A DNA stretch of 64,000 nt from Salvia splendens (Eukaryota > Streptophyta > Magnoliopsida > Lamiales > Lamiaceae): contig NC_056033.1 in NCBI RefSeq assembly GCF_004379255.2, positions 23,676,209 through 23,740,208 on the forward strand, read 5' to 3'. The position numbers and the translations under genes are program-made. A model generated the notes under the pieces. It worked only from the letters and a program-made list of their open reading frames with translations. It did not search any database and was not told the origin of the DNA. This document shows, piece after piece, positions 10,652-22,086 of the stretch (position 1 is the first letter of the stretch; each line of letters starts with the position of its first letter).

Positions 10652-11812
10652 TTACATGTAGGAGAACATATCTTCTAATTGGGCGGAGGTGTTGGTTTGA
10701 AATTCTTCATTGGCATTAGGCCTTCCGCGACGGCGGTGGGCTTCAACTTCCTCCTCTTCTTCCTCTTCGTGTTGTGGCGGTGGCGGTGCCCCACTTCCTT
10801 GAGCTTGAGAATTCTCCGCCTCCTCTTGATAGTTTTCGATGGCGTCGAAGGCGGGGATGCGAGAAGGAATGTTCCTCCTCCTAAACTCCCCATTGATGGG
10901 GTTGGCTTCGATGGCTCGTCGGTGGGCGGCTGTGTCGAGCTTCCATATGGCATGGTTGTCCCACGTATCGACCTTGGTCAAGTGAGGAATGGGAACGGGA
11001 AAGTGATCCCGATCCACTTGCATGAAGAACGCTTGACCGCTAGAATCAGTTTTCAATAACCCAACCGAGAAGAGCACCTCATAAGTGATAAAACGCTCCC
11101 CCATATCCTCCGCGAACCCCGCGGTCGAGATGCCAATGTGTTCGGCAAGCGCCGTGATCAATCCTCCGCAACAAATACCACTCATGTCCTTCTTGGAAAT
11201 TCGGTCAATATAGAGAGTGAAGAGGATCCCATAGTTGAAACCCCTTTTGGTGAGAAGGCACCACATAACATGAAGCTCGGTTTGGGAGACACTTCCGCCG
11301 TCGACTCTAGCGAACATTAATTGCGTCATAGCTCGGTGGAGGTATCTCAAGACGGGGTTGCGGATGGATGAGGACTTGGCATAGCCTGGCTCATGATCGT
11401 CACCTTCGGTTGTCATCGCACCCCAAACATCGGAATATTCATACTCCACTTCTTCATCGGGGTTGAGGTTGTAGCAATGGAACACCTCGCAAATATCTTC
11501 CATGGAGAAAGTGTGGTTGCGGTTGCTGAGGCGTTTCTTGTGCACCTTGAGTGTGCTAAGAAACTCAAGGGTGAGTCTTCTATAAGAGGGCCATGTCCCT
11601 TGAAACATGTGAATCAAGCCGTCACCCTCCCTGGCGTTGCATAACGCCCAAAAGTCCTCCAAAATCCCCAAAGTACCGAGGGGAAGCTCGTGGGGGTACC
11701 ATGAGGGCACCGTGTCTCTTGCCGAGACTCTCTTCCACATCGCCTTGTGGTCATCATTCGGAAGGCTAACTCTGTAACTCTTCGCATTCTCGGGCTTCCC
11801 TCTTGTTGTCAT
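10652..11812 (-). CDS. ATHILA ORF-1-type protein (env-like position)
   Basis: 386 codons without interruption. The body (SWYPHELPLGTLGILEDFWA, FLSTLKVHKKRLSNRNHTFS, LHVMWCLLTKRGFNYGILFT) matches the plant ATHILA ORF-1 family as I know it, a protein of unknown function confined to Athila-lineage Ty3 elements. The C-terminal part has a Pro-rich PPPPQHEEEEEEE run. It lies between where pol should be and the 3' LTR, the place where some Athila elements carry an envelope-like ORF, but I see no clear signal peptide or transmembrane helix. It is intact although gag is frameshifted and pol is gone. Confidence 0.7.
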   Translation of the reverse strand: MTTRGKPENAKSYRVSLPNDDHKAMWKRVSARDTVPSWYPHELPLGTLGILEDFWALCNAREGDGLIHMFQGTWPSYRRLTLEFLSTLKVHKKRLSNRNHTFSMEDICEVFHCYNLNPDEEVEYEYSDVWGAMTTEGDDHEPGYAKSSSIRNPVLRYLHRAMTQLMFARVDGGSVSQTELHVMWCLLTKRGFNYGILFTLYIDRISKKDMSGICCGGLITALAEHIGISTAGFAEDMGERFITYEVLFSVGLLKTDSSGQAFFMQVDRDHFPVPIPHLTKVDTWDNHAIWKLDTAAHRRAIEANPINGEFRRRNIPSRIPAFDAIENYQEEAENSQAQGSGAPPPPQHEEEEEEEVEAHRRRGRPNANEEFQTNTSAQLEDMFSYM

Positions 11813-12720
11813 TGTCCTACAAAATAAACTTCACGCTCTAAAAAGAGCACTAAATAATAGACAAATAAACAAGGGTTCCCCAAAACTTGCACTCAACTAA
11901 GCATACATCACAAATTATCATTCATGTGCAAGTTTGTAATAAATAAGCATCCTAAATTGTAACATGATAGCATGTGAAACAAAATCAACAATTTAGAACC
12001 ACTTAAATCTATCCCCCAACGCAAATGCATTCCCCATGTAGAGACGTATCAACATAGTCAACATAAATCAACAATCTCTAAGACTACCCATGTATTGCAA
12101 TTCATGGAAGTAATAATAGCCTCACAATGCTATGAACATGATTGCATCATATAAACAACTATGATCAAGAGGGAAACATCAAAGACAACCAACAATTCAC
12201 CACCCTATGCAAAATCTAACCATGAAACACAAGTATGAAAATCACACAATCATCCCCCATACTAAAACATTGTTTTCAACCGAACAATTCAACATGAAAG
12301 AACAAAATCCTATGGAAGAATTCAACCAAAACTTAGAAATTAAAGATAGGATTCATACCTTGAGTTGGAGAGAATTGGACGATGAAAGCTTGAAATTTGG
12401 AATGAAATGAGGGAATGAGAGTGTGGGTGTGTGGATTTGGTGATTTTTGTAGTTGGGGCCGTGTGCAAGGGAGAATTGGAGAAGATGGTGGAAAGAAGGA
12501 GAGAAAACTCACCTAATAAAAAAGTTATCGCGTCTCTGACCTGTTCGTGGCGACTGCTACGAAGCGTGCAGCGACCGTTGCGCGTCTTCAAAAAATGGCG
12601 CCTCTCCAACGGGCCGTTGCGGCCAACACAGCGCTCGCTATAGCCCGCCCTAGGCCCAAACTGCTCCTGGACACTTAAACATTTTGTGGCGACCGCTGTG
12701 GAATATGCAGTGGCCACAAC
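11813..12720 (-). other. Athila internal non-coding stretch
   Basis: Leader of the ATHILA ORF-1-type gene, AT-rich, with further AGCGACCGTTGCG-like motifs at 12540-12720. No gene seen. Confidence 0.45.
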
Positions 12721-12724
12721 GATT

Positions 12725-13030
12725 ATTTATATATATATATATATGCAAAAATGCAGAACTATATTTAAATGCAGAAACGCAGAACAATATCAGACGTATG
12801 CCACTTTTAGGTCATAGTTAGTTAATTTTTAGGTCATGATAACAAAGCATGACCTAAAATCATCTTAGCATGACATTAAACCCAAATATTATAATAGGAC
12901 CTAAAATTGCTTAATTATGACCTTCTAGGTTTTTGGTTAATTATTGACCATTAGCTCATCTAATCCTAGGGCCAAGATTTGGGCTGCATTTCTGGATTTA
13001 AATGCATTTTTTTATCATATATATATGTGT
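12725..13030. mobile_element. Foldback element flanked by (TA)n inside Athila
   Basis: Inverted termini (TGCAAAAATGCAG ... ATTTAAATGCAGAAA on the left; TGCATTTCTGGATTTAAATG on the right) enclose about 270 bp with internal repeats of AGGTCATGATAA/CATGACCTAAAA type. Both ends abut (TA)n tracts (12725-12742 and 13018-13030). It is a non-coding MITE-like insertion in the retroelement. Confidence 0.6.
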
Positions 13031-13376
13031 GTGTGTGCACAGAAAATGCACGAAAATTTACGGAAACACAGAAAATGAAAAATAAAGAAATAAAGGGAAA
13101 AACAAGTTGGGTTGCCTCCCAACAAGTGCCTTTGTTTTGAGTCGTTGGCTCGACTTGAAGCGGCTCAACTAGGTGGGCGGATCAACGACCCTAGTACTGA
13201 AAACCGCGAACTGGATCATATTGTAACTAATTTTTCTCCATCATTTGTATTTCCAGTTTGAGGTCTTGATCACGTAGACTTCGTGGTTGATTGGAACTTG
13301 AGGCTTCTTCTTAGCCTTCTTCCTCTTTTTGGCCTTCTCCTGAGAGGGAAGCTTGGCTTGCTTAGGTGTACTCTTT

Positions 13377-15788
13377 TTAGGAGATTGGAGAAGAGTATGG
13401 ACAATAAAGATAGAAGGTTAGAAGAATCCTCCCCTTCAAATGGCCTATAATAGACGTGTCGATCATCATGACCGCCCTACATTCGCGCTCCTTCCTTGGT
13501 TGTTGCACCTCTTCATACTTAAGCACCTCGCTCTCAATTTTGTAGGTGGAGCGACTGTAGTTGTCACTGATTGTGATCTCGCCTTTACCTACATCAATAA
13601 GAGCTTTGCATGTGGCTAGAAAATCTCTGCCTATGATTAGAGGCACATTTTTGTCTACTTTCATATCAAGGATAATGAAGTCGGCAGGGAAAATGAAATC
13701 GTCTACCTTCACCAATACATCCTGAATCATGCCCACTGTCTCGATTGCCGAATTGTCGGCCAACATTATGATTACATCTGACATCTTGAGAGGTCCGATG
13801 TTGAGCTTTTCATAGTACTTGAGTGGCTTGATGTTGATGCTGGCTCCCAAGTCACAAAGAGCCTTGTCCACTTGAATGATCTCGCTGCAATGATGCGACA
13901 ACTTAAGGTCGACTTTGGTGGGTTTCTTCTTTCTCATCACGGCCTCCCTTAGTAGCTTTGCGTACCAAGGTATCTCCTGCAATGGTTCAACGAGAGGGAT
14001 GTTAGTATGGACCTTGCAAAACATGTTTAAAAAGTGCTTGAACTGCTCTTCAAGCTTAAACTTCTTCTTCGGCTGGAAAGGGAGTACAATCCCGTTGTGC
14101 CGCACGAGCTCATTCTTGGCGGGCGCCCCTGCCTCTTCAGTGGCGGGCCGCTGCTGAGTGTGCGGCGGTCCACTAGGCGTTGGGCAGACTCCAGACGGTG
14201 TCCTAGTAGCAGCCCGATACAAGGTGTGCGGCGGTCCGCTGGGTGTCGAGCAGTCCCTAGATTTCGTTCCGGATGTGCTGCCTTCGTCCTTCTTCTGCTT
14301 GGCGACCCACTTTTTGTTAATGTCCGCCACACATGCTGCTGCCTTTGCCTTGTCTTCCAAGAGCTTCTTGTGGACTTGGTCCATTTGAGTTTGGATGTTC
14401 GAAACGACAGTGGCAATAGTGTTTATTCTTTGCTCAAGATTGTTCAACCTTACTTCAACAACCATAATCTTGGTGCCATTGGTCTTTCTATCATGCACTA
14501 GTACTTCTAAAATCTTCATGATCCCTTGGTCATACTTGTCCTCCTTCTTGATTGGCTCAACTACCCCACCTTTGCTAACATTAAACCTTGCGAGAGGTTG
14601 CAAGAAATTATTGGTAGAATAAGAAAGGTTTGGATAAGGACGGTTCTCATTATAATTATTGAAATTACCGCCCCCCTGGTTAGGGCGATAATTGTTGTTG
14701 TAACCCCGATTGGGACCGCCTCCTTGTTGCACGTAGTTGATGTCTTCTACGGGAGCGGGAGGAGCGTCGGGTTTGGAGCCGGATTCTCTCTTCTGGATGT
14801 GTCCATTTGGTCAACCCAAACTCTAAGCTCGGCCAATTCCTTAGCAAAGGAACTCTCCCCGGCCTCTTCTATGGCCGCTAGTCTCCGCGAGTTGTGCCTC
14901 TCTTTCGACCACCCTCTACTATTGGTGACGAACTCCTCTATCACCGCCATGGCCTCTGGTCCACTCTTCCTCAAGAATCCCCCATTGGCTCCTGAGTTCA
15001 ACATAACCCTGATTTTTTCATTGAAACCATTATATAGGATCCCTACCTGATGGTTCACGGTGAAATCGTGGTTGGGGCACTTGCGGAGTAAGCTTTTGAA
15101 ACGCGAAACCACCTCGTAGAGGGGCTCGTCGGGGCCTTGCATGAACTGGAATATCTCACTCTTCAGCTTCAATATCATGCCTAGCGGGTAGTACTTGTCG
15201 AGGAAGGCCGCTACTATATCTTTCCACGTGGAGACTTACTACGTGGGTAGACACTCAAACCACTCTTTAGCAGAATCAATTAAGGAAAAAGGAAAGAGTC
15301 TTACCCTAATGGCGTCGTCGTCGACACCATTCAACTTGAGCGTGTTAGCAATCTCCACGAATTTCGAGAGGTGGCAATTAGCATGTTCTGTGGCCCTGCC
15401 TGCAAAATGAAACTGCTCAACCCTTTGAATAAGGGTCATTCGCAGCTCAAAATTGTTAGAATCAATGCGAGGGCCTTCGGGGAATGTGATCATATTCCCG
15501 TGATTGAACATGTGCATCACGAGCACTATCTCATTGTCCTTATTTTCTTGCGCCTCGAGGGAAGCCTTTTCCGCATCTCTCTTCCATCAATACCTTGACC
15601 ATGGTTTGAAGCCTCTCTAGTTTTGTTCTGTCTCCTAATGATCCTTGCTCACTTCTTATTTTCCTACGGGTCCTTTCAAGTTCGGGATCGAGCGGCTCTA
15701 AGATGTTCTTCCCAGAACGCGTTCGCATACACAACCTGAAAAGAATAAAACAAAAACAAATTAAACAAAAATTAAAAACAGAAAGCAA
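13377..15788 (-). pseudogene. Athila gag-protease, frameshifted, pol deleted after it
   Basis: Four consecutive minus-strand segments (15788-15540, 15526-15239, 15178-14747, 14732-13377) form one gag-protease in frames 0, 2, 2 and 0. Gag features include ANTLKLNGVDDDAIRVRLFP and the capsid-like LKSEIFQFMQGPDEPLYE. Two adjacent stops (near 15235) follow ECLPT. A Gly/Asn/Tyr-rich basic stretch (near 14700) replaces a zinc knuckle. The aspartic protease is recognisable by LCDLGASINI and VPLIIGRDFLAT. Soon after (13377-13180) only Lys-rich tail sequence remains, joined to sequence that normally follows integrase, so RT, RNase H and integrase were lost in one or more deletions. Confidence 0.75.
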
Positions 15789-15848
15789 TTAAAATCCAAA
15801 GTAGTAAAATTGTTCGTTTGAAGATATCAATTCGGAAGTGAATTGCTA

Positions 15849-15866
15849 TCCCCGACAACGGCGTCA
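15849..15866 (-). other. Primer binding site, tRNA-Asp type
   Basis: Minus strand TGACGCCGTTGTCGGGGA, four bases inside the LTR end, resembles TGGCGCCGTTGCCGGGGA, the complement of the 3' end of plant tRNA-Asp used by Athila elements. Two bases differ, in line with an old copy. It fixes the element's orientation. Confidence 0.75.
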
Positions 15867-15872
15867 AAAACA

Positions 15873-17265
15873 TGATGCACTTTTTATTAGCACTATAAAT
15901 ACCTGCAATTATACAGAATAAGAATAATATAGCTAAAGGTCAGTACCAGATATCGATCACGGGGAAAGCAAACACAGACTGTCTATCTTCTACTAAAACT
16001 CAATTACTATTTGGAGAACCGAAAGTTTTGAGAATTTTTTAAAACAAATAACTTTAAAAACAAAGAAACTACTAATTGCGAATAAATCACAGAGATAAAT
16101 GTATAGAGATAAAGGGAATTCCAGGGATGTGCTTTCACAATTATGGTTATACAAATTCCAACTACAACACCCTAGCACAGTTCTTACCATGATAGAACGA
16201 GTCACCTAGGTTATGTTCATGCGATGCATATGTTGATTACAAACATTAGGGTTGTCAATCCTAAATATGTAACTCCTAGAAGCTCCTAAGACCCTTATAA
16301 AGTCCTCACTCTCAATTAATAGTGTTGTTTTAAAGGAAACTAATTATAGTGTCTATTTAGTGGATGTAACACTCCAACCTCCTCTCACAATTATGTAGCA
16401 AGTTATATTAAATCAACACCGAATGTGTCACTCAAACTTAAGGAAGAAACAAAGTAAGAACAAATGAATGTTAAATAAAAAAAGGAATTGTATAAACCAA
16501 TAAAAGTTACTAACACATCCCTAGAATCCTATGAATTTAGTTACACATGATAGAATAAGTTAAAAACATACATTGAATGGAAGACAATGAAAACATAGGA
16601 ACTAAAGCAAATAAAACCTGAAGTTTGAATCCTTGTAGCCTTGATGATCTTGAATCCTTCTTCAACTCCTTGCACAATGAAGCATTCTAACTTTTGAACT
16701 CTGGAAGTATTTTGCAAAGAGAGGAACTTGTTTTTGATGAAGCTTTGGGGGCTATTTGTAGGGGAGAAATCGCCCCTTCTCAAATAAAGAAAAGGGTTGC
16801 AAAATATGGTAAATCTTGGGAAGAAAGTAGGGCAAATCCGCTCGCCGCTTTTTCCTAGCGGGCCGCTGCACCTTGGCCAGCGGTCACCTTGGTTGGCGGT
16901 CGCTGCACTTGTTTCAGCGGTCGCCATCCAACATCCCGTAACTCTTTAGACTCTCGGTAGCGCTCGTTGGGCGTGTGTTGATTTCATGCACAACTTTTCC
17001 GGAGCGGGCCGCTACTGGCTTAGCGGCCGTTGGGCGCCAACAGTCACTGGCAATGTTGTAGCGTGCCGCTGGACATGCAGAACAACTCCAGATTTCCAAC
17101 TTCGAATTTTGACTCCCTTTTTAGGCTCAAATATGCACATTTCTCACAAAACATGTCAAAATACCAAAATAGACAAAATATGCAAATAATGGACATGTAA
17201 TGCGACTTTGACATTAAAAACGGACCAAAAGATGGCCTTAAACCGTGCAAAATCCGAGCGTATCA
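15873..17265 (-). repeat. Athila 5' LTR, complete
   Basis: 1393 bp from TGATGCAC to GCGTATCA, bounded by the PBS on the internal side. It aligns with 7513-8719 and, in reverse, with 59748-61009. The cluster of GC-rich palindromes is at 16850-17080. Confidence 0.85.
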
Positions 17266-18499
17266 ATAATGCATATGTACTTTAAATGTAATTTAATCTA
17301 TGCTTCGAGACCTTTGGAGATATATTTTTTCATGAGATATAGAAAATGTGCTAGCCACATTTAAAAGTAGAGTGAACTGCCTCAAAAGTCTCTAACGTTT
17401 CGGGTTGTTACACCACAGGTTCCTAACAAAAAAATATCGTCAGAGGACCCTAACGTTAAATATAATCACGAATAATGTTTTTTTAGCCACTTTTCAGATG
17501 AAAATGCCCAAGTTGCTTGAAGGGCATTTTTTACAATCCTTAAATTTGTTGACATATGAATTCTGTCACATTTATGTCAACAACTTCTTATGTGATATCC
17601 TAATAAGTTCTAGTACTTCATACATGATTAAAGTTTTGTCAATATTTGTACACAAAAAAAAATTCCTATATTCCTCTATTTCTAGTTAGTGGTAACAATA
17701 TACTAGTACTTATATCATGTAGGAAATTCATTGAGAAACAACAAAAATATGGAAAAGTGAAGTTATTTATGTAAATAAAATCTGAATCAATAATACACAG
17801 AATAAAAAATATTTCATATTTAATTAAATGATATTGTATTATTTTATTGAAAACACTGACATTTAAAATATTATTTCGTTGTATCATCGAACTAATTTGT
17901 TAATCTAAGCATAACTTTAAGACGATTTTATATCTATTGATATTTTATTAATAATTTTATTTAGCTCAAACTGATATTTTTAACATCATATAATATGTCA
18001 ATCTTTATATATAAATTTGCATAGTTTCTTGTCATTCATCATAAAATTGAAACATGAGTAATATTTTCAAAATATTCAAGCATGTGACATTAGCTATTTA
18101 ATCCTTGGAGATTTTTTTATTAATAATAGTATCTGAAATTAAAACAATGTAAATTTATAAATTAATACTGCAAAATTGGGATACTTTCATAATAAACAAA
18201 ATCGATCGATAATCGACGTAAAAAATAAATAAAAATTAGGGGAAATAGAAAACATAAAAAAATACCAAAAAATGAGTTTTATATGGAAGAAAGGGTCTCA
18301 TTTTATTATTTTCATATTAATTAATGCAAATAATGATAAATATTATTATAAAAAAATTAGAAAGTGTAAATAAAGACAAAATTTTAGTTACGTATGAAGT
18401 ACCAAAACTTATTAAAAAATTACACAAGAAGTTGCTGAAAAAAATGTGGCAGAAATCACATGTCAACAATATAATGGAGTGACAAAAAAGCCCTTTTAG
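17266..18499. other. AT-rich stretch, no gene seen
   Basis: Very AT-rich sequence between the Athila element and the copia derivative. A segment near 17355-17460 with repeated CCTAACGTTT-like words looks like a retroelement scrap. Frames of 70-120 codons are low-complexity and not supported. Confidence 0.45.
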
Positions 18500-18850
18500 G
18501 GCCTTATGGTCCAACCTAAGGCAGTGATGGTTAGTTCGACACATCCTTCCTTTGGCCATAGGCCTGGCGCAGGAAAGAATAATGTGGCGAACTAGGTTGC
18601 TGCTAAGGATGCTAAGGGAGAAAACTGTGAAGTGCTTCAAGTGTGGACAAAAGGGGCATTGGAAGCCAGAATGTCTTAAAAAGGGCAAGGCTATAGGTGT
18701 GCACCAAGCTCTAGTGGTTGACTCATGTTTGACTCATGTTTGGCTTCGACATTTACTCGTACTTTGGTTATTGACACTAGAGCTACTAGAAATCACATTT
18801 CGAGTGATTGAATATTGTAAAAACTCTTATTTTATTTTCCAAGGAATAAA
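18500..18850 (+). pseudogene. Copia gag C-terminus with zinc knuckle and start of protease
   Basis: Encodes a CCHC knuckle, CFKCGQKGHWKPEC, followed in another frame by LVIDTRATRNHISSD, a degraded copia protease start (normally VIDTGAT). It is followed about 90 bp later by the LTR ending at 20138. The same order recurs at 24151-24480 and 24690-25075, so this is the tail of a truncated upstream unit rather than a separate gene. Confidence 0.75.
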
Positions 18851-18915
18851 ACAGATTATTTTTGTCATAATGTTGTTATGTTTTACAGTTAATGGATGTT
18901 TATTGCATATTTAAG

Positions 18916-20138
18916 TGTATAAGAAACTTAACAAAGTCTAAGTCTTTGTTTAAGTAGACGGGTTGTGGGCGGCGTCCACTTTAAGGTAACACAGTTATAC
19001 CTGAACAAAGAAAAACAACAATTTCACAACCCAGATAAGCTTAGACTACCTATCGGGAAAGGTTGCACTATCAGTCCGCATATTTCTAAGCCTTACTGAA
19101 ATAAGATGACATTGGTGTGGTATAGCACTGAACGGATCTAACAACGAGATGAGCCTTTATGCTATCTACTGAAAGACGAGGTGTTTGACTTATCAAATGG
19201 TGCGGGTTTTTCGCAACCCAATAACCCTGATATATTGGGTAGTGGTGATTAACATCTAGCGGTGCTAGGATTGCTATTATATTGAATCGTGCGCGAGGTG
19301 AGTCTCGTTTGATAATGTCCTCAAGAGGAGTTCGAAACAAGGTTTTATTATTCGGAACCTAACTAGTTGGAGTTTGATTACTCTATGAATAATAAATAAG
19401 TGTTTCTTGCTGAGTGCACTCTTGGAATTAATAAGATATTAATTAATTAAGTCCATAGCAGACGCTAATTAATTAATGGACATTTCTATCTTAAGCGCGG
19501 GAAATGAACAACAAACAACGGAAACCCGAATTACTTGTAATTTCGAATTTGGATGGGCAGTGTAATATTATTTCTGTAGTGGTTGCTAATAATATACAAA
19601 TATAGTAAAAAGTTAATTGAGGGGGGGTGCATATCCAAAACCTTCCATAGATCACTGATTGGGCCTAATATGTAACTTAATTTAAATAGGAGAATAAAGA
19701 AGACAGAAAATACGCTTTTATTTTCACTCAAAATTTTCATCCCCCTCCCTATTCGCATAGGGGACGATTTTCTCTCCTTCTCCGTGAGTGATTTCTTTCT
19801 TCTTTATTTAAGTCCTAGTATCCTGGTGAAATCAGCACACACTGTTATCAGCATACATTTTGGAACCAGTCAGAAGATCCATAGTCTAGTACTCGACATC
19901 TTCATGGTGAGAAGTAGCGAGCAATCTTCGAATATTTGGAGAATCATCAAGGTATTAATCCTACTCCGTAGAAAAGCATGTTTTAGGTTTCAATTATACT
20001 TAAATCATGATTTAATTCAAGTTATGAGCATGATACATGTGATAATTGCGTGAATATAATTTGTCTAAATAATATGCTAAATAGATCAGAATTATTATAT
20101 AATTGATTTATTATGCGCTTCCACTGCCAACCCCTTCA
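18916..20138 (+). repeat. Copia LTR, first copy
   Basis: Its right end (CCAACCCCTTCA) is fixed by the PBS that follows. It aligns with the copy ending at 26430 (shared CATATCCAAAACCTTCCA, GGGGACGATTTTCTCTCCTT). The left end at TGTATAAG is a proposal based on a TG start; homology between the two copies continues further left because both are preceded by the same gag tail. Confidence 0.7.
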
Positions 20139-20140
20139 AT

Positions 20141-20153
20141 TGGTATCAGAGCC
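20141..20153 (+). other. Copia primer binding site (initiator tRNA-Met)
   Basis: TGGTATCAGAGCC two bases after the LTR end is the standard plant copia PBS complementary to initiator tRNA-Met. It shows that the LTR ending at 20138 is a 5' LTR on the plus strand. Confidence 0.9.
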
Positions 20154-21137
20154 AACCAGTCTTTGGCTCTGATTATTTGGATTTAAAATTTGCGAAATTC
20201 ATCTATGCATGTGTTATTTGATTTCGAAGCTTGTTCTTGTATTTAGTTGTAATTATTTTATGCATGATGAACACAAGAACTATCGAATTAAAGAACTTGA
20301 ATTGTTTGGGCATACGAGACGTGCGATCCGTCGGTGCTCGCGCTGAGATGTATCGCGCTGCGTGCATTCGAAGTAGGGTCATCGAAGTAGTGGGAGCTAA
20401 GGGTACGTGATCACGGGCGTTGCGCAGACGAGCTTGGGCTCATGCGCACCACCGACCGAGACCGCAAACCCTAGGCGGCGCCCACACGAGACCGACGGAG
20501 GGAGCAATGGCGCGGCTGGCGGTTCGACCGAGAACCTGCAGGACACCACAAGTCATGCCCCGAACCCTAGGCGGAAGGGTCTGAGATATGGCTCCAGCAA
20601 CTGGTCGAGAACGAAGCACCTCCTGGCGCGACGTGGGCCGATGCAGTGGGAGCAAGCAGCGTCGGGGAACGCGGCTGTCTTGAGTACGTGCCGAGATGGA
20701 GACACCGTCTAGCCGAGAGCAGCGACGCCTCCGGGCGTGCTGCTGGCCGAGAGACGAAGTCACCCGTTGAGCCAAGCACGAGCCTGTTGGCCGAGACGCC
20801 CTGTGCATCGGGTTCCGACGATGAACTTATCGGATTTTCATCATCGTCGATTAGTGCGAACCTCGATCGATGAGATAACGATGAAAATATTGTTTTTATG
20901 ATTATTTAATTCTTGAAATTAAAAGAAATCATAAAATAATATTATTTAATGGTAATAACATATTTAGGGAAGATTTCCCTAGATTTTAGGAATGTTTTAA
21001 TTATTGGATATATCTATGGAAATAAATATATTTTATTTTATTCCTAGATGATATGGACATGAATAATTTAATAGATTCCTAATTATTTTATATCTAGAAT
21101 CCTAATAAGGATAGATATGTAGAAATACATTAAATAA

Positions 21138-21584
21138 TACTCCATTTGTCCCGCTATAGCAGTCCCAATCACTTTTAAACTTTTAAACACTCGTTTTGTG
21201 AAAATGATACTCCATCCATCCCATAGTAGATGTCACACTTGGGATACGTACGAGATTTTAGGAGATGTTATTTTGTATGTTAAGTGGTGATAGAAAATAT
21301 AATTTTATAATTGATGTGAGAGGGAACTTTTTCCAAAATAGGAAATGTGTCATCTTTTATGGGACAAACTAAAAAGGAAATTGTGACATCTACTATGGGA
21401 CGGAGGGAGTAATAAATAGTTAAAGTAGAGAAATAGTAGAGTAAGAGAAAGAATAATGTAGAGAAGTTCTCTACATTATTATCGCTCTTACTCTACCATT
21501 TCTCCACATTAACTATTTATTATCATTTTTACAAAATGAGTGTTTAAAAGTGACTGAGAGTGTTAAAGCGGGACAGAGGGAGTA
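21138..21584. mobile_element. Stowaway-like foldback MITE interrupted by another MITE
   Basis: Outer element 21140-21582 with termini CTCCATTTGTCCCGCTATAG and AAAGCGGGACAGAGGGAG, flanked by TA. Its two halves are near-perfect inverted repeats with the turn near 21460 (GTAGAGAAGTTCTCTAC). The left arm is interrupted at a TA by the inner MITE at 21210-21409; removing the inner element restores the pairing of the arms. Confidence 0.85.
21208..21411. mobile_element. Inner Stowaway MITE nested in the outer MITE
   Basis: 200 bp from CTCCATCCATCCCATAGTAG to CTACTATGGGACGGAGGGAG with TA on each side (21208-21209, 21410-21411). Classic Stowaway termini and target duplication. Confidence 0.85.
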
Positions 21585-21938
21585 TAATTATTCTCTTCCT
21601 AATCTTGAACGAGTAATTAATTTAAAGTTAACTATCCATGTCCGTCCAAGATATAAACAATTCAATTTATTTTAGATACATCTTATAGATGACATGAATA
21701 AGAATTAAACTTTAGCAAATTAATATAACTTCCTTAAATAAGATATTAAAAGATAATGAAAGTTTTAATTATCTAGTAAATTAAATTCTAACAGAATTTA
21801 ATTAAGCCTTTTTCTGCCTTAAGGCTAAGGATACTTAACGAAAAACCATAACCAAAATATCTAAGCTATGATTACGAACTACGTTTGTATATGGTCTCCA
21901 TCAATTGGTCTGCCAAATTTTGTGAAGCTAGTTTCTAA

Positions 21939-22086
21939 TATTATCGCCACCCATTATGTGGGGACAATAATCCTATGAAACAGTAAGTTCATGAGGGTGA
22001 ACTTCTCAAATATAAATAGTATGAATTAGAATGTGGTTTCTAATATTATAGCCACCCATTATGTGGGACAATAATCCTAAGAAACT
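21939..22086 (+). repeat. Duplicated hairpin-like block in the copia leader
   Basis: CTAATATTATCGCCACCCAT plus GTGGGGACAATAATCCTATG occurs at about 21939-21985 and again at about 22040-22086 with few changes. Each block can pair internally (GGATTATTGTCCC with TGGGTGGC-side bases only in part). It may be a leader RNA structure; function unknown. Confidence 0.6.

Larger units (their letters stand above)
7513..17265 (-). mobile_element. Athila-type Ty3/gypsy element lacking RT, RNase H and integrase
   Basis: Read on the minus strand: 5' LTR (17265-15873), a PBS of tRNA-Asp type, broken gag and protease (15788-13377), a missing pol, an ATHILA ORF-1-type protein (11812-10652), a long non-coding 3' region, a polypurine tract and a 3' LTR (8719-7513). 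The complete LTR begins TGATGCAC and ends GCGTATCA in plus orientation. The 3' LTR has lost about 230 bp at its outer end, so no target duplication can be tested. Without pol, movement would need proteins from another Athila. Confidence 0.85.

Noticed and set aside
13377..17265. Target duplication for the first Athila element
   Set aside because: The outer end of the left LTR is deleted, so the duplicated bases cannot be compared.
20407..20873. Overlapping long frames on both strands as genes
   Set aside because: They lie in the GC-rich part of a copia leader, overlap in several frames and show no domain; high GC alone lengthens frames.
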